64,000 bases of DNA from Homarus americanus (Eukaryota; Arthropoda; Malacostraca; Decapoda; Nephropidae), in assembly GCF_018991925.1 (NCBI RefSeq), contig NW_024729440.1:54810-118809 (forward strand), written 5' to 3'. Shown here one piece after another: positions 11,661 to 22,102 of this stretch (its first letter is position 1; each line of letters begins with the position of its first letter). The notes under the pieces were generated by a model. It was not told the DNA's origin. It saw only the letters and a list, made by a program, of their open reading frames with translations, and did not search any database. The translations under genes and the position numbers were made by a program.

Positions 11661-11749
11661 TATTTGTATGAACACCTCTTTGCAGACTGTGCAGGGCAGT
11701 GCGCCTAATAATTATTGTATGAAGCTTCGTTCTGCAAGTAGATATTAAA

Positions 11750-13414
11750 ATGAATGTAATCTCTTACAGAATGACTTGGAACATCATTGTGTTGCTCACT
11801 ACGTATTTGTGGCACCGCAGGGTTGACAGATAGCGCCCACATCGGTCCTCAAGCCGGGTGCGTTCGTTTGCACCCTTCGACGCGTTCTCATAGTGGAGGA
11901 CGTGGTGAACATAAAGTATGAGTTGCACGGACTTCTCCAGCATCCGTCAGATGGAAACCGTCGGCCTTGCAACTACAATCAACATTGGGAAATCCTACAT
12001 GATGTCAGTTCTGCTCCTAATGTATCGACGATGGTTGCACAAACTGAACCCAACACTTTCGTCTCATGACCCTTCACAAGCTTCTTATCGTTGTTGGAAA
12101 GAATACCAGCGTCTAGAGATTGATCTTTTAAAGAAGAAGTACGTTCTCAAACTTTGATGAAAAAAGGATTTATTTAATTTTGTGGGTCTTATCAAAAGCA
12201 CTCTGTTTGGCACGGCAGCCGATGATGTAGCTAAATTGAGGGACAGCATGAACATTGTCGATAAAACGTATCTCAGCAGACATTCATGTGATTACTGCTT
12301 TAGAGTCAAAGTTAATGCACGATAATATCAGGCCTAACCATATATCGAGGGTTGTTTTATAAGTTGCAGAAATCAGTCCCTACATTAGAGTGAAACGCTT
12401 ATTTCTCGGAATATTTGCATGCTGCGGAAAGATCAGTTCAGAATCTTGTTACTAATAAATGACCTAATTGACATATAATAGTAGATGCAGGGGATAGGAC
12501 GATGTGGACACCAAAGCTTGTGCCTGTGCAGACGCTTCTTGATGCATTAGATTGCAAGTTGAGAATTATAACTTAACTCTTATTTTTAATGATAATGAGG
12601 TGGAATATTATTACCCTCTGTTAGGTCGACTCTGAACCACAATGCTATTCTTATCCACATACCTATGCGAGGGCAACATCAGTTTAATGCCTGGCATTTT
12701 AGAACTCTTCCCTGGTTTGTTAACATGACACACTGTATGATCTCCAGATGAGCCTAAGAACTTTTACTTGTGATTTAGAATCATTCTTTGTAGCGTTGGA
12801 TGATCTGGGGCCCACTGCCGCGGCGGTGCCGTCGTCATATCTACACTTACACATATGTCAGCCTATGTTCGCATTTATTCATAACACTGAAGGGATATGT
12901 GAATTGGCAGTCATAAAAACTAAAAATCGCACAGCATACTTGTGCAATACAGCTATAGGCCAGTAAGTGTTAAAACTGTGTTTTCACGCTCATCTCCATA
13001 ATGTGCAGTACTTATTCTTTCGAATGTCACTACTGTTATTATAAATGCCACGATGGTGGTAAACAGTTAGTTGTGAAAAGGTCGTACAAGGCTCCGGATT
13101 ACTGTGAAGTCCTTGTAGTTCATTAAGGACCTTGCCTGCTCATCAGCATTTGCCTTGAATTTGCATCTCAAGTCTGATTCCAATTCCTATGTTTCCTGTT
13201 ATGAACTTTACTGTAAAAGATATTCAGATTGTTTCAGAGAGAAATTTAGAGTAATTTCATGCTTGAAGAGACCAAATTTGCTGATTTAAATACCAAATTA
13301 TACATTTACTTGTCAAGATTTGCAATACCAGAATCTCCTGATTCCCACAATTGTGTGTTAATTTTGGCAATGTGTTTCATTTCTGTTATTATAAGTCAGT
13401 ATCATCCAAGATGA
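11750..13414 (+). pseudogene. env-like pseudogene, baculovirus-F-type fusion protein
   Basis: ATG at 11,750 is followed by a hydrophobic signal-like stretch (NIIVLLTTYLW) and soon a stop. An open segment lies at 11,918-12,157, then, after a TGA and a frame change, an open stretch from about 12,164 to 12,315. That stretch contains LFNFVG (12,170-12,187) and LFGTA (12,203-12,217), matching the fusion-peptide region shared by insect errantivirus Env and baculovirus F proteins. A further 72-codon fragment lies at 12,748-12,966. A hydrophobic membrane-anchor-like segment (VLILAMCFISVII) ends at TGA 13,412-13,414. The extent of about 555 codons suits the family. The gene is broken in several places, and the basic cleavage site expected before the fusion segment is not visible in frame. 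Confidence 0.75.
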
Positions 13415-13612
13415 AAATTATTCACCAACATTTTTTAACCCATAGACGTTAGTATAGGACCCTGTAGTAGATAAAACCCTACAGTAGTAGAATCCCGAGT
13501 GTAGTATCTTACATATATGTTTTATAACATGGTTAGGGTTGTGTAGGATGTACTGTAGTCTTGAGAGTTTATTTAGTCCTCAGGGAAGCTCGGCTGGTAG
13601 GTGACCGAGCGA
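13415..13612 (+). other. Retrotransposon 3' untranslated region
   Basis: Sequence between the env-like stop and the 3' LTR. A short internal repetition (CCCTGTAGTAG / CCCTACAGTAG) lies near 13,460-13,490. The purine-rich stretch expected before a 3' LTR is weak (CAGGGAAGC near 13,581). Confidence 0.6.
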
Positions 13613-14027
13613 TGTAATAGCCTAATCTCATCAACAAGTATTATATAAATGGGCTCTTTACATTTGAATTATATACCTAATTTACCCCCTCCTTGACTTT
13701 CCACTAGCAATGAGTTGTCATGCTCCATATCACGTGATTGGTAGCCTCCTTGGGTGAAGACCCCGTGACTATATCTCAGTACATGGTCCAACTAGGAATA
13801 AGCCGGCACCCACGCCAGTCAAACTCATACTCTTACATAGAACGGACGTGATTAAACGGTCTATTTACATAGCCGCCGTCCTACCTCTTCACGCTCATAA
13901 ATAGTGGAAGTTAAGATTGATTACACTTTTTAAGAAAACAAAAAGCTTCAATTGGGTTTCGTTACTAAAAATTTAATATAATATTAATGTACCAGCCTGG
14001 TTAACGTTGAATTAACCAGCCGGTTCA
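13613..14027 (+). repeat. 3' LTR
   Basis: It begins TGTAATAGCC and ends CCGGTTCA, matching the 5' LTR in order and orientation but about 30 bp shorter through small indels. It is followed directly by TTATAATCATAG, the resumed minisatellite. Confidence 0.92.
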
Positions 14028-17000
14028 TTATAATCATAGTCGTGGTTGTTATAATCATGGTCGTGGTTATTATAATCATGTTCCTGATTTATAATCATGG
14101 TCCTGGTTGTTATAATCTTGGTCTTGGTTGTTATTGTCATCGTCGTGGTTGTTATAATCATGGTCGTTGTTGTATAATCATAGTCGTGGCTGTTATAATC
14201 ATGGTCGGGTTGTTATAATCATGGTCGTTGTTGTTATAATCATGGTCATGGTTGTTATAATCATGATCGTGGTTGTTATAATCATGGTCGTGGTTGTTAT
14301 AATCATGGTCGTTGTTGTTATAATCATGGTCCTGGTTGTTATAATCTTGGTCTTGGTTGTTATTATCATCGCTGTGGTTGTTATAATCATGGTCGTGGAT
14401 TGTTACAATCATGGTCGTCGTTGTCATAATCATAGTCGTGGTTGTTATAATCATAGTCATGGTTTTAAATAATGATGGTCGTGGTTGTTATAATCATGGT
14501 TGTGGTTGTTATAATCATGGTGGTGGTTGTTATAATCATGGTCGTGGTTGTTATAATCATAGTCGTGGTTTTTATAATCATGGTCGTGGTTGTTATAATC
14601 ATGGTCGTGTTGTTATAATCATAGTAGTGGTTGTTATAATCATGGTCGTGGTTGTTATAATCATGGTCGTGGTTGTTATAATCATGTTCCTGGTTGTTAT
14701 AATTATGGTCCTGGTTGTTATAATCTTGGTCTTGGTTGTTATTGTCATCGTCGTGGTTGTTATAATCATGGTCGTTGTTGTACAATCATAGTCGTGGTTG
14801 TTATAATCATGGTCGTGGTTGTTATAATCATGGTCGTTGTTGTTATAATCATGGTCATGGTTGTTATAATCATGATCGTGGTTGTTATAATCATGGTCGT
14901 GGTTGTTATAATCATGGTCGTTGTTGTTATAATCATGGTCCTGGTTGTTATAATCTTGGTCTTGGTTGTTATTATCATCGTTGTGGTTGTTATAATCATG
15001 GTCGTGGTTGTTACAATCATGGTCGTCGTTGTCATAATCATAGTCGTGGTTGTTATAATCATAGTCATGGTTGTTATAATGATGGTCGTGGTTGTTATAA
15101 TCATGGTTGTGGTTGTTATAATCATGGTGGTGGTTGTTATAATCATGGTCGTGGTTGTTATAATCATAGTCGTGGTTTTTATAATCATGGTCGTGGCGTT
15201 GTTGTTATAATCATAGTAGTGGTTGTTATAATCATGGTCGTGATTGTTATAATCATAGTCGAGGTTGTTATAATCATGGTCGTGGTTTGATCGGTCGTGG
15301 TTGCTATAATCAAGCGCGGTTGTTATATCTGGCGTCGGTTGTCATAATCATGGTCGTGGTTATTATAATCATGGTCGTGATTGTTATAATCATAGTCGTG
15401 TAATCATCGTTATATCGTGGTTGTTATGGCGGTCGTGCTTGTTATAATCATAGTCGTGGTTGTTATAATTATGGTCGTGGTTGTTATAATCATGGTCGTG
15501 CTTGTTATATTCATTGTCCTGCTTGTTATAATCATAGTCGTGGTTGTTATAATCATGGTCGTGGTTGTTATAATCATAGTCGTGGTTATTATAATCATGG
15601 TCGTGGTTGTTATAATCATGGTCGTGGTAGTTATAATCATAGTCGTGGTTATGATCATTGTCGTGATTGTTATAATCATAGTCGTGGATGTTATAATCAT
15701 GGTCGTGAGTGTTATAATCATGGTCGTGGTTGTTATAATCATTTTCGTGGTTGTTATAAACATGGTCGTTGTTGTTATAATCATGGTCGGTTGTTATAAA
15801 CATGGTCGTGGTTGTTATAAACATGGTCGTTGTAGTTATAATCATGGTCGTGGTTATATAAACATGGTCGGGTTATATAATCATGGTCGTGGTTGTTATA
15901 ATTTTCGTGGTTAAGTGATCATGGTCGTGGTTGTTATAAAACAGCCGCGGTCGTTAAGTTGTTATAATCATGGTCGGTTGTTAAAATCATGGTCGTGGTT
16001 GTTATAATCATGGTCGTGGTTGTTATAATCATTTTCGTGGTTGTTATAAACATGGTCGTTGTTGTTATAATCATGGTCGTGGTTGTTATAATCATGGTTG
16101 AGGTTGTTATAAACATGATCGTTGTTCTTATAATCATGGTCGTGGTTGTTAAAATCATGGTCGTGGTTGTTATAATCATAGTCGTGGTAATGATCATAGT
16201 CGTGGTTGTTATAATCATAGTCGTGGTTGCTATAATGATGGTAGTGGTTATTATAATCATGGTCGTGGTGGTTATAATCATGGTCGTGGTTGTTATAATC
16301 ATAATCGTGGTTGTTATAATCATAGTCGTGGTTGTTATAATGATGGTCGTGGTTGTTATAATCATGGTCGTGGTTGTTATAATTATGGTCGTGGTTGTTT
16401 ATAATCATAGTCGTGGTTGTTATAATCATAGTCGTGGTTGTTATAATCGTGGTTGTTATAATCATGGTCGTGGTTATGTCGGTTGTTATAATCATAGTCG
16501 TGGTTGTTATAATCATAGTCGTGGTTATATCATATTTGTTATAATCATAGTCGTGGTTGTTATAATCATGGTCGTGGTTGTTATAATCATGGTCGTGGTT
16601 ATAATCATAGTCGTGGTTGTTATAATCATAGTCGTGGTTGTTATAATCATAGTCGTGGTTGGTCGTGGTTGTTATAATCATAGTCGTGGTTGTCATAGTC
16701 GGTTGTTATAATCATAGTCGTGGTTGTTATAATCATGGTCGTGGTTGTTATAATCATGGTCGTGGTTGTTATAATCATAGTCGTGGTTGTTATAATCATG
16801 GTCGTGGTTGTGGTCGTAGTTATAATCATGGTCGTGGTTGTTATAATCATAGTCGTGGTTGTTATAATCATGGTCGTGGTTGTTATAATCATAGTCGTGG
16901 TTGTTATAATCATAGTCGTATATCATGGTCGTGGTTGTTATAATAATCATAGTCGTGGTTGTTATAATCATGGTCGGGTGTTATAATCATAGTCGTGGTT

Positions 17001-17410
17001 GTTATAATCATAGTCGGGTTGTTATAATCATGGTCGTGGTTGTTATAATCATGGTCGTGGTTATTATAATCATGGTCATAATCAAGTATATCATAGTCGT
17101 GGTTGTTATAATCATAATAATCATGGTCGGGTTGTTATAATCATAGGTCGTGGTTGTTATAATCATGGTCGTGGTTGTTATAATCATAGTCGTGGTTATC
17201 ATAGTCGTGGTTGTTATAATCATGCGGTCGTGGTTGTTATAATCATCGGTCGGCGTTGTTATAATCATAGTCGTGGTTATAATCATGGTCGTGGTTTTAT
17301 AATCATGGTCGGTTGTTATAATCATGGTCGTGGTTGTTATAATCATGGTCCTGGTTGTTATAATCATGGTCCATGGTTGTTATAATCATGGTCTGGTTGT
17401 TATAATCATG
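14028..17410. repeat. 21-bp minisatellite, right part (copy A)
   Basis: The same unit as at 4,303-4,929 (core ATAATCATGGTCGTGG) continues for 3.4 kb. Variant units alternate GGTC and AGTC. From about 15,290 units become irregular, with lost bases and truncated units. Valine/isoleucine, CYNHGRG and tyrosine/asparagine frames are open on both strands purely because the period is 7 codons. Confidence 0.96.
14077..15290. repeat. Higher-order repeat of about 608 bp, two copies
   Basis: A diagnostic series of variant units (CATGTTCCTG, CTTGGTCTTGG, TGTCATCGTCG, GGTCGTTGTTGT) at 14,077-14,682 recurs in the same order at 14,683-15,290. Offsets are 606-608 bp, about 29 units. Confidence 0.85.
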
Positions 17411-18454
17411 GTCCACATGAAGGAATAGAATAAAGGTTAGAATAATTAGTTAAAGAGAAATCATGGATCATTCCGAGATAAAATTATGAAGAGAAGCCTT
17501 GATTCTGGTTATATTAGTCACCATCTGCTTAAGTCATCACCTGTGTTAAGTCATCATAGTCATCATCTACGTTAGTCAGTTTTAGGCCCATCTCTGACTG
17601 ACCGACCATCGATGTTCTTTTCCGCGCGACTTTTATTTACGCTGGTGGATGTAAGACCAGCTACCCTCACTGACGCAGCTATGGTCAATTTGGTGTTATT
17701 CTTGTTTATAAATGCCTTCTAATCTGTCTCAAGTCTATTGCCATCCTGTCTGTTGTCTGCGTGGTGTTTGTCTGTACTCTTTGTGTCGTCAAATCCGTCT
17801 TATCCGTTGTTGGCGTGTGTCTGCCTGTTTGTCTAATGTGAACCAGTCAGTCAGCTGTTGTCTCATGTTAGTTGCCATATTGTCTATTTGTGATTATGAA
17901 TCTGTCTATTTTTCAACCTCCTGTCTGTTTCACTGTCTATATTCACCCTGTGTCTATTGTAGTCATCTTCTCCATGCATTCCTGTTATTATCTCTTTTCC
18001 ATGTACAGTCAGCCACAGTAAGTGTAAGGTCGTCTGGTAACGTTGAAACTGCGCATCCAGAAGCATGATGAAACTCAGCTCCCCCACCTGTTATCTCTAA
18101 CTATTTTCTGTTTCCTTCTTTATTCTTCTATTTACTCATCTTCCTTCCTTTACTAATCCAAACAACATTAAAAAAAGTAGGCTAAGAAAAAAGTGGGGAG
18201 GAGGAGCCCGATAACTGCAATGGGCTGACAGCTACAGCGAATGAGGGTGCGCCAAGTCTGTAGACTTGCATCGTTTTCCAGATAAATAATTGTTAATAAT
18301 GCCTTCCTAAAGAAACCATCGGTATGGGACCAGGTTTGATCCACTCTACGAATTTTTTGCGATTTTTCCACAAAAGTTTGATGAAAAACGATTGTGCTTT
18401 CGGCTGCAGAACAGACAAACAGACAGACAGACGAGAGTCCTATAATATATTAGA
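17411..18454 (-). repeat. Helitron-like copy A, 5' part
   Basis: Starting GAAGGAATAGAATAAAGGTT, this block parallels 31,933-33,435 and 47,259-48,534. Shared landmarks are CATTCCGAGATAA, GACCGACCATCGATGTTCTT, TGTCTG-rich DNA, GAAACTGCGCATCCA and an end reading TCCTATAATATATTAGA. The open frame 17,712-18,068 is not conserved as protein across copies and is not called. Confidence 0.85.
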
Positions 18455-18568
18455 TAATACACTACAACCTGACGGCGGCCGGATACACTCGGCTATAGGC
18501 TTCTGTCAGGAAATCTTTCCACCCCGTGTGTTTAGATCATCATCACAGTCAGTACACTCACCATATAT

Positions 18569-18776
18569 GTACAGTCCCCTTCAGTGCCTTGTACAGGGGC
18601 TCGGCCAGGTTTGTGCAGTGTGGCAGCGTTGTGTTTTTTTCATTGACAGAAGGAACCTACAATAGTAAACATATTATGGTATCAAATTAAATCAATATTA
18701 AAAAATATCTCAATGTAATGATTTGTAGAATGTTTAAATGGTGATCCCTGTAAACGCATCTAGTGAAGGGCACTAC
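18569..18776. mobile_element. 214-bp MITE family, degraded copy
   Basis: It starts TGTACAGTCCCCTTCAGTG and ends near AGTGAAGGGCACTACG. The internal sequence (GCAGTGTGGCAGCGTTGTGT, then AATAGTAAACATATTATGG) matches the copies at 19,521 and 44,426, in the same orientation as the former. The right inverted repeat is damaged. Confidence 0.8.
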
Positions 18777-19520
18777 GCTGACCATGACTCCGCCTCTTCC
18801 ATTGGACTAAAACGGTAACACGACCTCGTTTAAAAGTCATTATCTCCTTTAAAGAAATCAAGCATCAAGAGCAGTCGAGGTATCTTAGCATGACTCTATA
18901 TGAAGCGCCTCAGTACAACTTCACCACTCCGCCTGAGTCTCCCATATAGCGGATTTACCTTAAGTTATTCATTCCTGGAGTGAGTCTGCAACACTACACG
19001 TGAGGAGCAACATAAGACAAGGCAGTATCTGTGGTGACGGTGCTCAGTTCCATACTAAAGAGACGGATCATTCGTGTAACATGCAGAGAGATGAAGCAAT
19101 TAAAGTTTGAGTTGTGTATTCTGAACTTCTCAAAGGAATTCAGTAATCCTGACACAATTACTAAGTTGGGCTTCCTTAGTTAAGAATCAGAAGGTGGCAT
19201 TTCCTTTTCCTGTTCATTCTTATATATTTTTCTCGTGACGTCGTAGAGAAACATAAAATCCTCCGGGCTTTATATTTATTTATTTTGATATCACAGAAAA
19301 AATCCTCGGTGCTTTTTACAAGACTACGGACGATAAAAAATGTATTCGATTATCTCAAAGCAAATCCTGTAAGCCAAAGTAAGACAAATCATGAACGGGA
19401 CACTGGAACACGCGCATCATGTCATCGTTTTCCGCTCAGGCAATAAGAACATTGGCTGAAGATCTCCCCTGATTCTCTCTTCCCTATTTACCGTAACAAT
19501 AAGCCATCTTCCTGGTGACT
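18777..19520. other. Unique DNA between two MITE copies
   Basis: A 744-bp stretch with no long open frame and no recognised motif. It is absent from the inverted duplicate of this locus (see the MITE at 44,426). Confidence 0.7.
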
Positions 19521-19734
19521 TGTACAGTCCCCTTCACTCGTGCGTTTACAGGGGCTCGTCAGGTTTTGTGCAGTGTGGCAGCGTTGTGTTTGTTAACATT
19601 GGACTGAAGGAAACTCGCAATAGTAAACATAATATGGAATCAAAGTAAAACAATATTAAAACAAATATCTCAATGTAATGGTTTTGTGGAATATGACGAG
19701 CCCCTGTAAACGCACTAGTGAAGGGGACTGTACA
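19521..19734. mobile_element. 214-bp MITE family, intact copy
   Basis: Inverted repeats of about 41 bp bound the element: TGTACAGTCCCCTTCACTCG on the left and its near-perfect complement, ending AGTGAAGGGGACTGTACA, on the right. It may be a Tc1/mariner-type MITE inserted at TA (TA next to CAGTCCCC on both sides), although the symmetry extends outward as TGTA/TACA. It encodes nothing. Confidence 0.88.
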
Positions 19735-20225
19735 TGTCTTACCCTTATAGATCAAGGTAACGGGGAGCAGTGTGGTGGTCATCAGTCCAGGTTGAGGTCC
19801 TGTGTCACAGATTGTTGTCTCACGCACATGTTGTCTCATCCTCGCTCATTATTTGGGCCTTATTATTCACCTCTTTCGTTTTTATAGATTAATTACGAGG
19901 CATAAGTTGCTGTGTAAACTTAAATTAAACAGTATAAGCAATTATGAAGTTTAATTGCATTTACTGAAACCTAATCATGTGTGTTTATTATGTAATTTAT
20001 TCAGGAATTAATAGATATAAACTGAACAGCAGATGATTAGACACGCTTATAAACACAGCAGTGGAGGCAGATATATTACCTATAAATATCTAGCCATTAA
20101 GACTGCACCAAAATGATATATTCTCACCATCGGTCACTTGTGATGGTGTGACCCAACAACACTTACACCAACCATGAATAACGAAAAAATATATATATAT
20201 ACCATTTGAGTAACAAGCTCTCATA

Positions 20226-20251
20226 ACCTAACCTAACCTAACCTAACCTAA
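20226..20251 (-). repeat. Interstitial (CCTAA)n
   Basis: Five tandem units of the arthropod telomere motif. The inverted duplicate of this locus has a longer run (43,881-43,924), so the array length has changed since duplication. Confidence 0.9.
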
Positions 20252-20529
20252 CTACTCTCGCTCTACTCTCATAATAATTAATTAGAGAGTCATTGACTAC
20301 CTGGTGATGTGAACCTGTCAAGCTTTTAATACTCGCTTGGATGGTAAAATTTGGTGAAATTTTAATATCATCATCAATGTCACGTCCCAGTAGGCTGCCG
20401 GGGTATGTTAAGTCTCACTACAACATCTAGGATAAACTGTATGGTAGCTGTTACGTGTTTTTAATCTGGTTGTGAAGGCAGACAATTCATACAATCATTA
20501 AAGGTATTTGTAAACGATTCCTCTGACGA

Positions 20530-20552
20530 ACCTAACCTAACCTAACCTAACC
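20530..20552 (-). repeat. Interstitial (CCTAA)n
   Basis: About four units. The duplicate at 43,588-43,605 has about three. Confidence 0.88.
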
Positions 20553-20586
20553 AACATCGACTGGGGAATAATTCTTTGAGTGTAAC

Positions 20587-20799
20587 TTAAAGAATATCAC
20601 AGAGAGAAAGTCCAGACATATACAGCCGATATTTATAGGCCTTAACCATAACAACAATTGCAGTTCTCACCTCAATTGTATTATATATTTGGAGAAGCAG
20701 ATTCACCTGTCGAGTGGCGGCAGCAGCAGCTATACTGAACATGACATTAAATATCTCTCCTCTTGATAGACCCACAACATCAAGCACAAACCAATGCAT
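20587..20799 (-). other. 70-codon open frame in segment X (not called a gene)
   Basis: An open frame starting MHWFVLDVVG recurs at 43,340-43,552 on the plus strand. The copies differ at four bases, three of which change an amino acid (A/V, Y/F, L/F) and one of which is silent. That gives no sign of protein-level constraint. No domain is recognised. The frame most likely persists only because the DNA was duplicated. Confidence 0.3.
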
Positions 20800-20935
20800 T
20801 AAGTCTATCTCCTTGAATCCACCTGTAAACGGTATTTTTAGAACTCTTAAAACTGGAGTGGAGGCGATATTTTAGGGACAGTTCAGAGCGTGTATGGACC
20901 CCGAGATAATATTACAGCATAAAATCCTATAGACG

Positions 20936-21204
20936 CGAGGACGGGAAATATTTCTAGTGAAGGTAAACAATAATATTTTGAAGCCCAACACCAAAATCGA
21001 GTTTATAGGCGATATTTTTAATGATACAAAAATAACGATGAAATGGGCGATATTTTAAGGGCAGACCATTAATGTGGATTATAAGAGCCAGCCCGGTCCC
21101 CTTCAGATGATATTTTAAAAGTAGCCCCTTGAGTCACATGAGGACTGATATATTATAGCGAGATATATATATATATATATATATAAGAATATATCCAAAA
21201 TGGT
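20936..21204. other. Unique spacer with (TA)n
   Basis: AT-rich DNA with recurring GATATTTT motifs and a (TA)n tract at about 21,165-21,185. No gene is seen. Confidence 0.6.
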
Positions 21205-21390
21205 GTGAGGTGAGCGTTGGTGTCAAGTATGCACATGTTTAGAGGGCGGAGCGTTGATGTGAAGTATGCTCCATGAGTCCATATATAGAAAGCTGAGTGT
21301 TGACGTCAAGTATGCTTCATATAAAGAGGGCGGAGCATTGACGTCAAGTACGCTCCATATTTGAAGGGCGAAGCATTGACGTCAAATACA
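21205..21390. repeat. About 40-bp tandem repeat with CRE palindromes
   Basis: Four to five degenerate units contain AGGGCGGAGCATTGACGTCA followed by AGTACGCTCCATAT. Three units keep the full palindrome TGACGTCA (21,301-21,308, 21,339-21,346, 21,377-21,384), the binding site of CREB/ATF factors in animals. No adjacent gene is seen. Confidence 0.8.
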
Positions 21391-21541
21391 ATGTTCTATA
21401 TTCCAAGAGTATAAGTTTACTGACCAATATTTCATTACTGTAACACTCTGTGGCTACAAGGTCACAGGGTCACCGCTGGCCACCCGACGACTGGGTCAAG
21501 TCTGAACCAAGTCATAAATCCCGTCCATAACCACAACTCTC

Positions 21542-21718
21542 ATGAAACCTAACCTAGACTCTCATGTAACCTAACCTGACCTAACGTAGACTCTCTTGTT
21601 ATATGACCTGACCTAACCTAGACTCTCTTGTTACATGACCTAACGTAACCTAACCAAGACTCTATTGTTATATGACCTGAGCTGTCCTAACCTAACCTAA
21701 TCTAACCTAACCTAACTT
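21542..21718 (-). repeat. Degenerate CCTAA/CCTGA-rich array
   Basis: CCTAACCTAA runs mix with an AGACTCTCATGTAA / AGACTCTCTTGTTA unit repeated about four times. The second copy (40,888-40,977) instead has a run of CCTGA units before CCTAA units. Confidence 0.85.
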
Positions 21719-21797
21719 GGTGATGATATTGTGAAAGAATATAATCTATTTACGACCTTCAAATCTTTCAACATCCATAGTCAACAGAAGTAAATAA

Positions 21798-21874
21798 TGT
21801 ATGTATGTATGTATGTATGTATGTATGTATGTATGTATGTATGTATGTATGTATGTATGTATGTATGTATGTAT
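21798..21874. repeat. (GTAT)n microsatellite
   Basis: About 19 perfect tetranucleotide units. The second copy of this site is split by a 0.9-kb insertion (41,056-41,983). Confidence 0.96.
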
Positions 21875-22023
21875 AAACGAATCACAAGTTAAACACACTA
21901 TACACATACTCCATTAGACTCCTAAAGTAGTCATTTCACATTCGTAACCAAAATACGTAAACAAATTCGTATAATGCCAGTTATGCCGCTGACTGCATCA
22001 TAATGTGCTGTAATTAAGCGAAC

Positions 22024-22102
22024 ATAAGAATGAAGGAAACGGCAGCGGGCCTATTGGTCCATACTGGGCAGTCCCATTTACACCCAACCCCTATGTAAGG
22101 GG
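22024..22102. mobile_element. 79-bp interspersed repeat insertion with GAAC duplication
   Basis: ATAAGAATGAAGGAAACGGC begins a 79-bp segment that is missing from the second copy of segment Y, where the site reads TAAGTGAACTCTTGAG. GAAC flanks it on both sides (22,020-22,023 and 22,103-22,106). From memory the sequence resembles a common decapod interspersed repeat (GGCCTATTGG then CCATAC). It is probably a truncated retroelement end. Confidence 0.75.

Larger units (their letters stand above)
4930..14027 (+). mobile_element. Degenerate Ty3/Gypsy-type LTR retrotransposon with env
   Basis: A 9.1-kb element is bounded by two direct LTRs that begin TG and end CA. Between them, in order, are gag-like, protease-like, reverse transcriptase, RNase H, integrase and env-like remnants. 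The order RT-RNase H-integrase and the integrase motifs identify Ty3/Gypsy (Metaviridae). The env-like frame after integrase places it with errantivirus-like elements. A perfect 4-bp duplication TTAT (4,926-4,929 and 14,028-14,031) flanks it, and removing the element restores a normal minisatellite unit. Every gene has stops and frameshifts, so the copy is dead. Some slips could be assembly error, but in-frame nonsense bases argue for real decay. Confidence 0.92.
4171..18454 (-). mobile_element. Helitron-like element, copy A (interrupted)
   Basis: Both ends are shared with copies B (31,007-33,435) and C (46,766-48,534). Read on the minus strand, the element starts TCTAATATATTATAGGAC and ends ATCACTTG. 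It lies between A (4,170) and T (18,455) of a host sequence that, when joined, reads TAGACCCACA then TAATACACTACAA. This is exactly the uninterrupted monomer in the array at 44.7-45.5 kb, so insertion was at an AT dinucleotide with no target duplication. That pattern, a TC start and a hairpin near the other end are Helitron hallmarks. The CTTG end departs from canonical CTRR. No Rep/helicase frame exists, so it would be non-autonomous. Without the nested retrotransposon it is about 5.2 kb, mostly a 21-bp minisatellite. Confidence 0.75.
18455..20935 (+). repeat. Main part of duplicated segment X
   Basis: The sequence corresponds in reverse complement to 43,214-44,740. Landmarks are the resumed 50-bp monomer (18,455-18,500), GATCATCATCACAGTCAGTAC, MITE copies, TTAGG-type runs and a block around 20,580-20,930. 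Relative to the inverted copy it carries two MITEs with 744 bp between them, instead of one. Confidence 0.88.

Noticed and set aside
4254..17367. Many long valine/isoleucine, CYNHGRG and threonine/methionine frames
   Set aside because: The 21-bp period equals seven codons, so frames stay open on both strands. They disappear wherever a unit loses a base.
17712..18068. Cysteine/leucine-rich 118-codon frame as a host gene
   Set aside because: It lies in the Helitron-like 5' part, and the equivalent stretches in copies B and C are shifted or stopped.
20587..20799. 70-codon frame conserved at 43,340-43,552
   Set aside because: Conservation is explained by segmental duplication. Three of four differences change the protein, so there is no sign of selection.
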